From: Acinetobacter sp. Ac_5812
Lineage (GTDB): Bacteria > Pseudomonadota > Gammaproteobacteria > Pseudomonadales > Moraxellaceae
Direction: 5' to 3'
NCBI RefSeq assembly: GCF_013072695.1
Contig: NZ_LXUK01000001.1
Span: 372,001 to 436,000, forward strand
DNA length: 64,000 nt
Shown: positions 54,083 to 63,219 of the stretch, in pieces
How positions within the stretch are numbered: position 1 is the first letter of the stretch
Layout: each line of letters starts with the position of its first letter
Translations under genes and position numbers: made by a program
The notes under the pieces: generated by a model
What the model saw: only the letters and a program-made list of their open reading frames with translations
What the model was told of the DNA's origin: nothing
Database searches by the model: none

Positions 54083-56491
54083 ATGAATACTCCCCTTGTA
54101 AAAACTTTTCCTTTAAGTCTGAGTACTAGCCTGATTTTGCTTGCCCTGTATAGCAATGTACATGCCGCTGAGAACACGCCCATAGAGCCCGAACAAGTCA
54201 AAACGCTCGCGACCATTGTGGTCACAGGAACGCGGACCAACAATCGTTCACAAACAGAGTCCTTACAGCCAATTGATGTGATTAGTGCCAAAGAACTGAC
54301 TGAACGCACGGGCTCCAATGAACTCGGGACAGCGCTGTCTCGAATTATTCCTTCAATTAACTTTCCACGCCCCACTGTAGTGGATGGAACCGAGCTGGTC
54401 CGTCCTGCCCAATTAAAAGGCCTTGCACCAGATCAGGTGCTGGTTTTAGTCAATGGCAAACGTCGTCACACAGGGGCTTTTATTAATCTCGGCGGTACCA
54501 TTGGTCGAGGTTCTGCACCGACTGATTTAAATGCAATTCCGATCTCAGCGATTAGTCGTGTCGAAGTACTCCGCGAAGGTGCATCGGCTCGCTATGGCTC
54601 TGATGCGATTGCAGGGGTGATTAATATTATTTTGAAATCCAATCCAAAACATGGCGAAGCTGGGATTAAATATGGCATTTATAACAAGGGCGATGGCGAG
54701 CAAAAGCAATCTTTTGTTTCTGGTGGCACCCAACTGAATCATTATGGTTATGCGATTTTTTCAGGGGAGTGGCAGGATAGTCAAGCCACCAACCGTGCAG
54801 GTGCTGACCTACGTGATCCGAAATCAAACACCTATGGACAGCGTACTTTCCGTTTTGGCGACCCAGATTCCGATGAGGTCAAAGCAGCAGTGAATCTGGG
54901 TTATGACCTCAGTGATCATGCCGAGCTGTATTCTTTTGCGACCTATAGCCATCGTAATGCAGAAACTGCTGGATTCTATCGTTTAAGCAATGCCTCCAAT
55001 AATATTCCTGCCCTGTTTCCCAATGGCTATCTACCCATCATACAAGGTCAACTCGATGATTTTGCTGCGGTAGCAGGGATCAAAGGCGATTGGTCTACGT
55101 GGCATTATGACGCATCGGTGAACTATGGTTTGAATCGTTACGATGTTGATACCAAAACCATTAATGTCGATCTCTATAAAGACACTGCCACCACGCCTTT
55201 CGGCTTCCAAAATGGCACACTGAAAAACGCACAAACGGTGGTGAATTTTGATGTTTCTCGAGCGTTTAATCTTGCAGCACTCGCCAGCCCACTGAATGTT
55301 GCCTTTGGTACGCAATATTTGAATCAGAAATATCAAATCCAAGCGGGTGATCCAGCCTCCTATTATAAAAGTGGCTCTTCTGGATTAGCGGGCTTTCGCT
55401 CTGCCGATGCCGGTGAATGGTCTCGCGACAGTTATGCGGCTTATCTGGACTTAGAGGCCAATTTAACTGAAAAACTGTCTGCCTCTACAGCCTATCGCCA
55501 TGAATATTACAATGATTTTGGTCATACCGATAATGCGTCATTGTCTTTGCGTTATGCGATTCATCCAGCGATTGCGCTACGAGGTAGCGCCTCTACGGGT
55601 TTCCGAGCACCAAGTTTGGCTCAACAATATTTCACCCAAACCTCTTCGCAGCTGATCAATGGTCAATTTGCTGAAGCAGGCACCTTCCCCACCACGTCAT
55701 ACGTTGCTCAACTACTTGGTGCCGAACAACTTAAACCAGAGAAATCTAAAAACTATAGTGTGGGTTTGGTCTTAACACCTACAGATCAACTGTATGTGAC
55801 TTTGGATGCTTATCAAATCGACATTGATAATCGGATTAGTCTGTCCTCCAATATCAATGCCAGCAGCGACAGCGTGCGCCAATACCTGAATTCAAAAGGA
55901 ATCACCGACACCAACTTCAACACGATTCGTTATTTCAACAATGCCAGCGATACCCGCACACGCGGTGTTGACTTAGTTGCAACCTATAAATGGGCTGCAT
56001 TGCCTTATGGTGAACTGAATACCTCACTGGCCTACAACTACAATAAAAATAAAGTAACCCACGTGGATGGAAATCCAGCCATCTTAGATGCGCTGGGCAT
56101 TAACCTCACGCGTCTGGATCGTCGAGAGCAATACGGTTTATTGGCTGGTAGTACCCCTGAACATAAATTCAGTTTAGCGAATGACTATAAGCTTGGAAAC
56201 TTCACTGTGAATACCAATGTCACACGTTATGGCAGCTTTAAAACCTTTAGTAATTCTGGCGAAGCCAAAGATCAAAAATTCTCAGCCAAATGGTTACTCG
56301 ATTTAGCACTGTCTTATCAATATCAAAACTGGAACTTCACCGTCGGTGGCGACAATATTACCGATGTATATCCTGATAAAGATGTCTACGATATCAACCA
56401 ACCCACAGGCGGCAGCTTGCCTTATAGCCAGTTCTCGCCTTTTGGCTTTAATGGCGCGTTCTATTACGGCAAGATCAATTATCGTTGGTAG
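54083..56491 (+). CDS. TonB-dependent outer-membrane receptor
   Basis: An 802-residue receptor. It has a signal peptide ending VHAAE near residue 29 and a TonB-box-like ATIVVTGTR. The plug domain (about 55-190) has PIDVISAKEL, VLVLVNGKRRHTG, VEVLREGASARYGSDAIAGVINII. A 22-strand barrel follows, ending in FNGAFYYGKINYRW with the terminal aromatic residue. GFRAPSLAQQYF is the usual barrel motif. The ligand is unknown; no convincing Fur box was found. An amidohydrolase gene is convergent downstream. Confidence 0.93.
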   Translation: MNTPLVKTFPLSLSTSLILLALYSNVHAAENTPIEPEQVKTLATIVVTGTRTNNRSQTESLQPIDVISAKELTERTGSNELGTALSRIIPSINFPRPTVVDGTELVRPAQLKGLAPDQVLVLVNGKRRHTGAFINLGGTIGRGSAPTDLNAIPISAISRVEVLREGASARYGSDAIAGVINIILKSNPKHGEAGIKYGIYNKGDGEQKQSFVSGGTQLNHYGYAIFSGEWQDSQATNRAGADLRDPKSNTYGQRTFRFGDPDSDEVKAAVNLGYDLSDHAELYSFATYSHRNAETAGFYRLSNASNNIPALFPNGYLPIIQGQLDDFAAVAGIKGDWSTWHYDASVNYGLNRYDVDTKTINVDLYKDTATTPFGFQNGTLKNAQTVVNFDVSRAFNLAALASPLNVAFGTQYLNQKYQIQAGDPASYYKSGSSGLAGFRSADAGEWSRDSYAAYLDLEANLTEKLSASTAYRHEYYNDFGHTDNASLSLRYAIHPAIALRGSASTGFRAPSLAQQYFTQTSSQLINGQFAEAGTFPTTSYVAQLLGAEQLKPEKSKNYSVGLVLTPTDQLYVTLDAYQIDIDNRISLSSNINASSDSVRQYLNSKGITDTNFNTIRYFNNASDTRTRGVDLVATYKWAALPYGELNTSLAYNYNKNKVTHVDGNPAILDALGINLTRLDRREQYGLLAGSTPEHKFSLANDYKLGNFTVNTNVTRYGSFKTFSNSGEAKDQKFSAKWLLDLALSYQYQNWNFTVGGDNITDVYPDKDVYDINQPTGGSLPYSQFSPFGFNGAFYYGKINYRW

Positions 56492-56497
56492 TAATCA

Positions 56498-56523
56498 AAA
56501 ACCGAGCCTTCTGGCTCGGTTCT
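56498..56523. terminator. Terminator between TonB receptor and amidohydrolase genes
   Basis: ACCGAGCC and GGCTCGGT with a four-base loop between convergent genes; the T-run is short. Confidence 0.7.
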
Positions 56524-56527
56524 TACT

Positions 56528-58267
56528 TTAATTCTGCGCGTTCTGATAAATCAGTTTACCTTCTTTATAAGTGGCCAATACCTTAATGTTTTTAATCTCA
56601 CGACTTGGGACAGTCAACGGGTTCTGATTCAGAATGACTAAGTCAGCCAATTTACCTTGGCTTAAAGTACCCTTGGTCTGATCCTCAAAGTACTGATACG
56701 CCGCCCAATCTGTCATCGACTTTAATGCCAGATATGGGCTAATGCGCTCATCTGCACCCAAAACATAATTGCTCCGCGTTACTCGGTTCACGGTGGCATC
56801 GAGCATCATCATACTACTCGGTGGTACCACAGGTGCATCATGATGTTCGGTAAAGATCAGATGCTTTTTTAAAGCTGTTGCAGTTGGCGAAATATGGGCA
56901 GCTCGGGTTTCGCCTAAGGTTTGCTGACGATGCCAATCACCCCAATAAAAGGTATGCAACGAGAAGAACGAAGGAATAATATCTAAGGCTTTGAGTTGAT
57001 CCAGCTGATCATCACGGATGGTTTGCGAATGGATCAATACACTACGACGATCTGCCAGTCCTTGTTTTACTGTGGCATCTTTTACCGCCCCGATAAATTG
57101 ATCAATCGCAGCATCACCATTGGCATGCGCAAGCACCTGCCAACCTTGCTTAAAAGCTAAATTGATATAGTCCTTGACTTGCTGATCATTACTCATGGCA
57201 GGATAGCCCTTGTAAGTCTTATCTTTACCTTCAGGCGGTACCAGATAAGGCTGGGTCAGCCAAGCAGTCTTGCCTTGAGGTGAGCCATCTAAACTGATTT
57301 TCACTCCACCAATACGAAAATGATGATCATACTGTCGCTGGCTACCTTGCTTGAGCATATAGTCTTGGCTGGTGGTGATATCAGGATAAGACACCACATC
57401 AATTGGCAGTCGATTCTGCTTGGCTAAAGCGTGCCACATTTCAGTGGTGCCCTGATCAGCCCGCCCTTCTTGTACCGTGGTAAAACCATTTTTAACATAG
57501 GCATCAATACCTTTTTCTGCAATTTGGAACATCACAGCAGGGGGTACATCTTTAAAAATTGAGCCAATTGCAGTAAATAAAGCGGATTCCTCTAACACAC
57601 CATTCGGCACATTAGAACCCGCTTCACGGCGAATCACCCCACCCGCTGGATTCGGCGTATTTTGATTGATCTTCAGTAATTCAAGAGCTTTATGATTGAC
57701 TGATGCTAAATGCCCCGATTGATGCAAAATCATCACCGGTTGGTCTAGAGATACCCGATCTAGATCTGTTGCAGTCGGATGACGCTGCTCATTCAGTTGC
57801 GCATCATCATAGCCATTACCCAAAATCCAGCCGCCCATAGTTTTAATCACGGATGGATTTTGAACTTTCCAACTATTCAGCACATTCACCAAAGAGTTGA
57901 TATCTGAGACCTGACCATCAGGCGTGGGGTAGAGATTAGCCACCATTTGATGGAAACCAACCATATTCACATGACTATGCGCATCAATAAAGCTGGGCAA
58001 TAAGGTTTTATTGTTTAGATCAATAGATTGGACTCTTTTATCCGCCAAGCTTTCAGCTTGCTGCTTTGAGCCCACAAAACGGATTTTTCCATCCTTCACC
58101 AACAAGGCTTCTGCATATTCAGGACTACTGCCTGACATGGTCAGAATTGGGCCACCATAAAACAGTTGTTCTGTTGCAGTGACAGGCACTGCCGTAGTTG
58201 CACAGCCCACAACAGCCAGTGAAATAGAAGTGAATAAGGTGCAGTGTTTGAGATAAGTAGGGTTCAT
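56528..58267 (-). CDS. YtcJ-like amidohydrolase, lipoprotein
   Basis: A 579-residue amidohydrolase family 3 protein. It has a lipoprotein signal (lipobox VVGC near residue 22) and therefore probably acts in the periplasm. The metal site begins with FIDAHSHVNM (His-x-His). Further histidines lie in VLAHANGDAAIDQ and VLIHSQTI, and an aspartate in GGVKISLDGSPQGKTAW. The C-terminus has GKLADLVILNQNP. The substrate is unknown; relatives hydrolyse formamides or other amides. Confidence 0.9.
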   Translation of the reverse strand: MNPTYLKHCTLFTSISLAVVGCATTAVPVTATEQLFYGGPILTMSGSSPEYAEALLVKDGKIRFVGSKQQAESLADKRVQSIDLNNKTLLPSFIDAHSHVNMVGFHQMVANLYPTPDGQVSDINSLVNVLNSWKVQNPSVIKTMGGWILGNGYDDAQLNEQRHPTATDLDRVSLDQPVMILHQSGHLASVNHKALELLKINQNTPNPAGGVIRREAGSNVPNGVLEESALFTAIGSIFKDVPPAVMFQIAEKGIDAYVKNGFTTVQEGRADQGTTEMWHALAKQNRLPIDVVSYPDITTSQDYMLKQGSQRQYDHHFRIGGVKISLDGSPQGKTAWLTQPYLVPPEGKDKTYKGYPAMSNDQQVKDYINLAFKQGWQVLAHANGDAAIDQFIGAVKDATVKQGLADRRSVLIHSQTIRDDQLDQLKALDIIPSFFSLHTFYWGDWHRQQTLGETRAAHISPTATALKKHLIFTEHHDAPVVPPSSMMMLDATVNRVTRSNYVLGADERISPYLALKSMTDWAAYQYFEDQTKGTLSQGKLADLVILNQNPLTVPSREIKNIKVLATYKEGKLIYQNAQN

Positions 58268-58412
58268 GAATTAAAATCCATATTTTTATTATGTCTTTTT
58301 TGATTAAAGCTGATTCCGCTGGTAATAGGAAGCATTCACTGATTATTTTTGTAATGTTTGGTCAAGTTCCGAGTAGCCCTACACAGGCTATGCACACGAC
58401 TTAGTGCGAGGT

Positions 58413-59531
58413 TTAAAACATTTTTGCCAATTTATTCGAGATTTTAATCGCGGCATCATCGACATAACGGCTATAGGGTTGTGCCAAAATAATGCTCAGC
58501 AACACGATCAGTAAACTTGCCACTAATCCCGCATTGAGATAGGACAAGCCGCCTTGTACATATAAAAGATTAAACAATGGAATGCCCAAAGCGTACAGTA
58601 CAGCAAGATGAATTAAATAAATTGAAAATGAGATTTTGCCTAAAAACACCAAAACAGATCGATCAAAAAACTGTGCTAGCCATTTGCCTTTAAGTACTGC
58701 ATAAACAATGCAAAAACCGCCAATAAAGTTGAGGTAGTCATATGTTTGTTCACCTAAAAACTGGGTAAACAACTGATAGCTGGTACTACTGTTGTGTGCA
58801 CCACACAAATATAAGCCCAATATAAACAGCACAACCGAAACGACAGTACTCAGCTCTACAGCATACAGAAACAGTCCCATGCCCAAAATAAAACTGAGAA
58901 GACCCAACAACACGGTTTGCGAGATCATATATGCGGTCACAATGCTGATGATGAGAAATAGACCGCATAGAATTGGCAGCTTGCCATAAAAATAACAGGC
59001 CAGATAAATCACCAGTGACCCAAGCAACTCAATTTGCATGGTCCACAGCACCCAGTTATAGCTAGAATCGCCAAATAAGAATGCACCCATACTGCCTTCA
59101 TACAAAGCGGTACCCAGTTGCGGATGTGGATTGGCCAGTGCGGCACCCCATTCGGAAACATGCGACACATCCACAGGCACAAAACACACCAGATAAGCGA
59201 TAATACAAGAGACAAAGGCAGGAATCGCCAAACGCGGATAACGCTTAATCAAAGAAGTTTTCAGTTGAGCCGCGGTATTGTGCTTTTTAAAACTGGATAA
59301 TGTCAGTACAAAGCCACTTAAAACAAAGAACACAAAAACCGCACCTGTACCTGAATAAAAGAAGGCCAAAGGCGAGTGATGTAACTGCGCAAAAAAATCA
59401 TACTGCGGTACCGCACTGACATCAAAATGATGCAATTGCGGAAAAAAGGTCAGTGAGATATGTGACAACACAACGGCGAGACATGCCAAGCCTCGGATAC
59501 TTTCCGCAGCATTAATTTTGTTTGTGGTCAT
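58413..59531 (-). CDS. Acyltransferase family 3 membrane protein
   Basis: A 372-residue protein of about ten membrane helices. It has the family start ESIRGLACLAVVLSHI, where Arg and His are conserved, and FFVLSGFVLTL, RYPRLAIPAFVS and WTMQIELLGSLVIYL. These enzymes O-acylate surface sugars or lipids using cytoplasmic acyl donors. The acceptor cannot be told; no polysaccharide cluster is nearby. A 144-base gap separates it from the amidohydrolase. Confidence 0.9.
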   Translation of the reverse strand: MTTNKINAAESIRGLACLAVVLSHISLTFFPQLHHFDVSAVPQYDFFAQLHHSPLAFFYSGTGAVFVFFVLSGFVLTLSSFKKHNTAAQLKTSLIKRYPRLAIPAFVSCIIAYLVCFVPVDVSHVSEWGAALANPHPQLGTALYEGSMGAFLFGDSSYNWVLWTMQIELLGSLVIYLACYFYGKLPILCGLFLIISIVTAYMISQTVLLGLLSFILGMGLFLYAVELSTVVSVVLFILGLYLCGAHNSSTSYQLFTQFLGEQTYDYLNFIGGFCIVYAVLKGKWLAQFFDRSVLVFLGKISFSIYLIHLAVLYALGIPLFNLLYVQGGLSYLNAGLVASLLIVLLSIILAQPYSRYVDDAAIKISNKLAKMF

Positions 59532-59658
59532 GATGGGGCTTGATCATCCTTGATAAGCGGGATGATGCGACCTTTTATCTGTAGTGTCTAGAGGTCACTT
59601 ACAAAAATACAGTGACTGTCCAGCGCATCAGCAAGACCAAACAAAACCAGACAATGTT

Positions 59659-60543
59659 TTAGTATTTTTTCTGCGTTGCCACCCAGCATAGAATTGAACC
59701 TAAACACACCATAAATGCACCATACCAAAAAGAAAGGCCTAATGGCGTACTGAGTAGAATTGCCGAAAAAAAGGCAGATAGAACTGGAATAAAATAGGAT
59801 GCACCGGCCAATAGCGTCACATTGCCATGCAAAATTCCCACATTCCAAGCGGCATAACCAAAGCCCATTGCTGCTGCCGCAAAAAACAATGAAATTGAAG
59901 AAGACCAATCAAAATCAAATGTACCACCGCCCATCAATACATATTTAATCCAAAGCACCACCGAGACCAGAATAAAGAATAGGGTGATGCCATTGGTTCC
60001 CTGTGCAATTCTCGCTGTGAGCGTACAGTAGGCAGCCCAGAGTAATGTTCCAATAAAGGCAAGCCCATAACTGAATGGATTGTGCTGTATGTTTTGCAGC
60101 ATACCAGCCAAATCAAAACCCTGCTCGCCACCGAGCACCCAACAGATCCCCAATATTGAAAGGATAAAGCCAGGAATAATCAAGAAATTGGCTTTTTGCT
60201 GATTAAAAACAATGGCAGCCACCATGGTAAAGGTCGGCCATAAATAATTAACCATTCCCACTTCAATCGCCTGTCGATTATTACTGCTATAGCCAATCGA
60301 AAGCGATAAACAAATTTCATAGGTAACAAATAGAAGACTGCCCCAGATCAAATAGGTTTTGGGAAAGCTTTTGAGGCTGGTCCAACCAACCGAGAAAAAC
60401 AGAAAAATTGAGGCCAGTGTATAAATCAGTGCTGCACCGCCCACTGCGCCAAAATGACTACTCACATCCTTAATCAAGGCAACGATCAAACTCCAGAGCA
60501 AGATCGCGACCAATCCAATCAGTGTTGCTTTTTTTGCGTTCAT
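59659..60543 (-). CDS. Aromatic amino acid exporter YddG-like (EamA/DMT)
   Basis: A 294-residue drug/metabolite transporter of ten helices in two EamA halves. The pattern AILLWSLIVALIKDVS near the start, NYLWPTFTMVAAIVFNQQKAN, FIGTLLWAAYCTLTARIAQG and AAAAMGFGYAAWNVGILHGN resembles YddG, which exports aromatic amino acids. The subfamily call is from pattern memory. It is adjacent to but separate from the acyltransferase and rarA genes on the same strand. Confidence 0.88.
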   Translation of the reverse strand: MNAKKATLIGLVAILLWSLIVALIKDVSSHFGAVGGAALIYTLASIFLFFSVGWTSLKSFPKTYLIWGSLLFVTYEICLSLSIGYSSNNRQAIEVGMVNYLWPTFTMVAAIVFNQQKANFLIIPGFILSILGICWVLGGEQGFDLAGMLQNIQHNPFSYGLAFIGTLLWAAYCTLTARIAQGTNGITLFFILVSVVLWIKYVLMGGGTFDFDWSSSISLFFAAAAMGFGYAAWNVGILHGNVTLLAGASYFIPVLSAFFSAILLSTPLGLSFWYGAFMVCLGSILCWVATQKKY

Positions 60544-60648
60544 TTTTATACAAATAGAATATTAAGGCCAAAGCAGAATCTATCGATGTGATTCGGATTC
60601 TTGCTTTGGACAATTTTAAAATGATCGGTGAATTCACCGAGTTTTTGA

Positions 60649-61926
60649 TTACTGCTGCTGTTGTTCCTGTTGCCAACGGCGCTGCTGCAAACGTTCGCCT
60701 TCGACTTCACGCTTATTTAAGGCTCGCTCGTACAGCTTGGTACCGCGTAATTCTGGTGGCAAATAGTCCTGTAATACGAAGTGTTCAGGATAGTTGTGCG
60801 GATACAGATAATCCACGCCATAACCTTGCTGCTTCATCAATTTGGTTGGCGCATTGCGTAAGTGCAAAGGCACAGGCAAATTTGCGGTTTTTTCTGCCAG
60901 CTCTAAGGCTTTGTTAATCGCAAGATAGGTACTATTACTTTTCGGGCTAGTGGCCAGATATACGGCACATTGTCCTAGAATAATGCGCGCTTCAGGCATC
61001 CCCACTGCTTGGACTGAACGGAAACACTCTCCTGCCAGCAACAAGGCATTTGGATTGGAATTGCCAATATCTTCCGATGCGGCAATCAGCATACGACGCG
61101 CAATAAAGACCGGATCTTCGCCACCTTTCAGCATACGTGCCATCCAGTACAGCGTCGCATCTGGATCACTACCACGAATCGATTTGATAAAAGCCGAAAC
61201 CAGATCATAATGCTGCTCACCTGATTTGTCATAGCGTGCAATATTTTGCTGCGCGACTTTAACGACGATGGCATTAGTTACGATATTTTCAACATCAGGT
61301 TCAAAAGTACTGGCAATCAAATCAATCAGATTGAGGGCTTTACGTGCATCACCTGCCGCAAACTGAATCAGCGCATCATATTCTTCAATCTGGATAAAAC
61401 GTTCTTTTAAAAACTTATCCGTTTGAATCGCTTTATTCAGTAGGGTTTGAATCGCCTCAGCACTCAAATTATTTAGGGTATACACCTGACAACGCGACAA
61501 CAAGGCACTATTCACTTCAAAAGAAGGATTCTCTGTGGTTGCCCCAATCAAGGTGATTTTGCCTTTCTCAACCGCATTGAGTAAGGCGTCTTGCTGCGAT
61601 TTATTGAAACGATGGATCTCGTCAATAAATACCACAGGGGTCAACAAGTCACCACTTTCCGCAATCACCTCACGGAGCTCTTTCACGCCTGTATTGAGTG
61701 CAGATAGGCTGATAAAAGGACGATCCACAGCCTGAGCCAATAACAATGCAATCGTGGTTTTCCCGACCCCTGGAGGCCCCCAAAAGATGATTGATGGCAA
61801 ATGTCCCTGATCAATCATCTGACGTAAAGGGGCATTTTCACCCAGCAAATGATCTTGTCCAATAATTTCGGACAAGTCACGTGGACGTAAACGTTCAGGT
61901 AAAGGAATATGCGTATCTGACATCAT
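60649..61926 (-). CDS. rarA: Replication-associated recombination protein RarA
   Basis: A 425-residue AAA+ ATPase of the MgsA/RarA/WRNIP1 family acting at stalled replication forks. It has the Walker A GPPGVGKTTIA, Walker B FIDEIHRFNKSQQDALL, sensor TTENPSFEVNSALLSR, and the family-specific AFIKSIRGSDPDATLYWMAR and YLPPELRGTKLY. Two ATG codons and an earlier GTG compete as start; 61926 is used. The C-terminus is glutamine-rich. Confidence 0.95.
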   Translation of the reverse strand: MMSDTHIPLPERLRPRDLSEIIGQDHLLGENAPLRQMIDQGHLPSIIFWGPPGVGKTTIALLLAQAVDRPFISLSALNTGVKELREVIAESGDLLTPVVFIDEIHRFNKSQQDALLNAVEKGKITLIGATTENPSFEVNSALLSRCQVYTLNNLSAEAIQTLLNKAIQTDKFLKERFIQIEEYDALIQFAAGDARKALNLIDLIASTFEPDVENIVTNAIVVKVAQQNIARYDKSGEQHYDLVSAFIKSIRGSDPDATLYWMARMLKGGEDPVFIARRMLIAASEDIGNSNPNALLLAGECFRSVQAVGMPEARIILGQCAVYLATSPKSNSTYLAINKALELAEKTANLPVPLHLRNAPTKLMKQQGYGVDYLYPHNYPEHFVLQDYLPPELRGTKLYERALNKREVEGERLQQRRWQQEQQQQ

Positions 61927-62006
61927 CACTGGCTTTATGATCTTTTACCCTAGTCTATTGTGTCTGGCTCAAATCTACAATTTGAATCTGCAATCACTGC
62001 GACATT

Positions 62007-63170
62007 CTATTGCGTGCTGTTGTTTTGAACCAACTGTTGCATCACGTGATAGCTGGCTTTGATCCGCTCTTCATTAGGAAAATTGGTATTGGCCAACATC
62101 ACAATTCCAATTTTTTGCTGCGGAATAAAGGCCACATAGGCACCAAAACCATTGGTTGCTCCTGTCTTATTAAAGAAGGTCGCAGGCGTGGCAAGCTTTG
62201 GTTGTTTAATCGGTGTGATTGCATGACTTTCTAAAGCCATTTTACTCGAGTTACCCTGCAACAGCATCTCTAGCGATACGGGATAGGCATACTGCTCCCA
62301 CCCCAGACCTTGGGTCATTACACCGACTTTAAAATAACCCACATGGGTATTTTCAATCGCTTTGCGAAGCGGTTGTTTGAACTGCTGAGGATTGATTTGT
62401 GCATCGAGGAATTTCAACATATCCGCACTGCTACTTTTCACCCCATACGCTTCTGCATCAAACATACCTGGTGAAACACGCATGGCTTGATCGGCTTTGT
62501 ACCCCCATGCATATTGCGACATGTGCTGCTCAGGTACTCGAATAAAACTTTGTGTCATTCCCAATTGCGGCAGCAAGGTTTTTTCAATCAGTTCGCTATA
62601 CGGTTTTTTCATTGCCAAGGCGGTGACATAACCCATCAAACCGATACTTGGATTGGAATATTGACGGGCAGCACCGACTTTGGTTTTTGCCTGCCAAGTC
62701 TGAAAATATTTCAGCATATCCTGTTGCTGCACCACGTCATCAGGGAATTGCAGGGGAAAACCCCCTGCGTTATAGGTCCCCAGATTCAATATCGTGGCAC
62801 GATTGACCGCAGTATTTTTAAGTTCCGGAAAATATTTGGCAGGATGATCAGAGAATGATAGCTGTCCTTGCGCCTGTGCATAGCCCGCTAAAGTTGCATT
62901 AAAGGTCTTACTCACAGAGCCAAGTTCAAACAAAGTATTGTTGCTTACCGCTTGCTGGTTTTGCTTAGAGGCCAGTCCATAATTCACGAAATAATGTTTG
63001 CCATTCAGGGTCAAAGCAACGGCCATACCGGGGATTTTATATTGCGCCAATAAAGGCTTAAATTGCTGGTCAACGATCGTTTGAACTTGTTGCTCGGTCA
63101 AATTTCCAGCCCAAAGCGCTGAACTGCAGGACAACAGTCCTGTAAATAAAAATAGTTTTTTTAAATTCAT
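62007..63170 (-). CDS. blaADC: Class C beta-lactamase, ADC type
   Basis: A 387-residue AmpC-type serine beta-lactamase of the Acinetobacter ADC group. The signal peptide ends at SALWA-GN. The active-site motifs are intact: SVSK (nucleophile Ser), YSN (Tyr) and KTG. Flanking segments such as FKPLLAQYKIPGMAVAL, RQYSNPSIGL, AYGVKSSSADML and NEERIKASY resemble ADC enzymes. ATG 63170 is taken because the signal peptide starts there; an upstream ATG would add 12 residues. No insertion sequence lies upstream to boost expression, so this is the native chromosomal gene. Confidence 0.93.
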   Translation of the reverse strand: MNLKKLFLFTGLLSCSSALWAGNLTEQQVQTIVDQQFKPLLAQYKIPGMAVALTLNGKHYFVNYGLASKQNQQAVSNNTLFELGSVSKTFNATLAGYAQAQGQLSFSDHPAKYFPELKNTAVNRATILNLGTYNAGGFPLQFPDDVVQQQDMLKYFQTWQAKTKVGAARQYSNPSIGLMGYVTALAMKKPYSELIEKTLLPQLGMTQSFIRVPEQHMSQYAWGYKADQAMRVSPGMFDAEAYGVKSSSADMLKFLDAQINPQQFKQPLRKAIENTHVGYFKVGVMTQGLGWEQYAYPVSLEMLLQGNSSKMALESHAITPIKQPKLATPATFFNKTGATNGFGAYVAFIPQQKIGIVMLANTNFPNEERIKASYHVMQQLVQNNSTQ

Positions 63171-63219
63171 AGAAAAGGCTTTCGGCTGATTCATTATGTA
63201 TATCACTTGGAGTTAGAAT

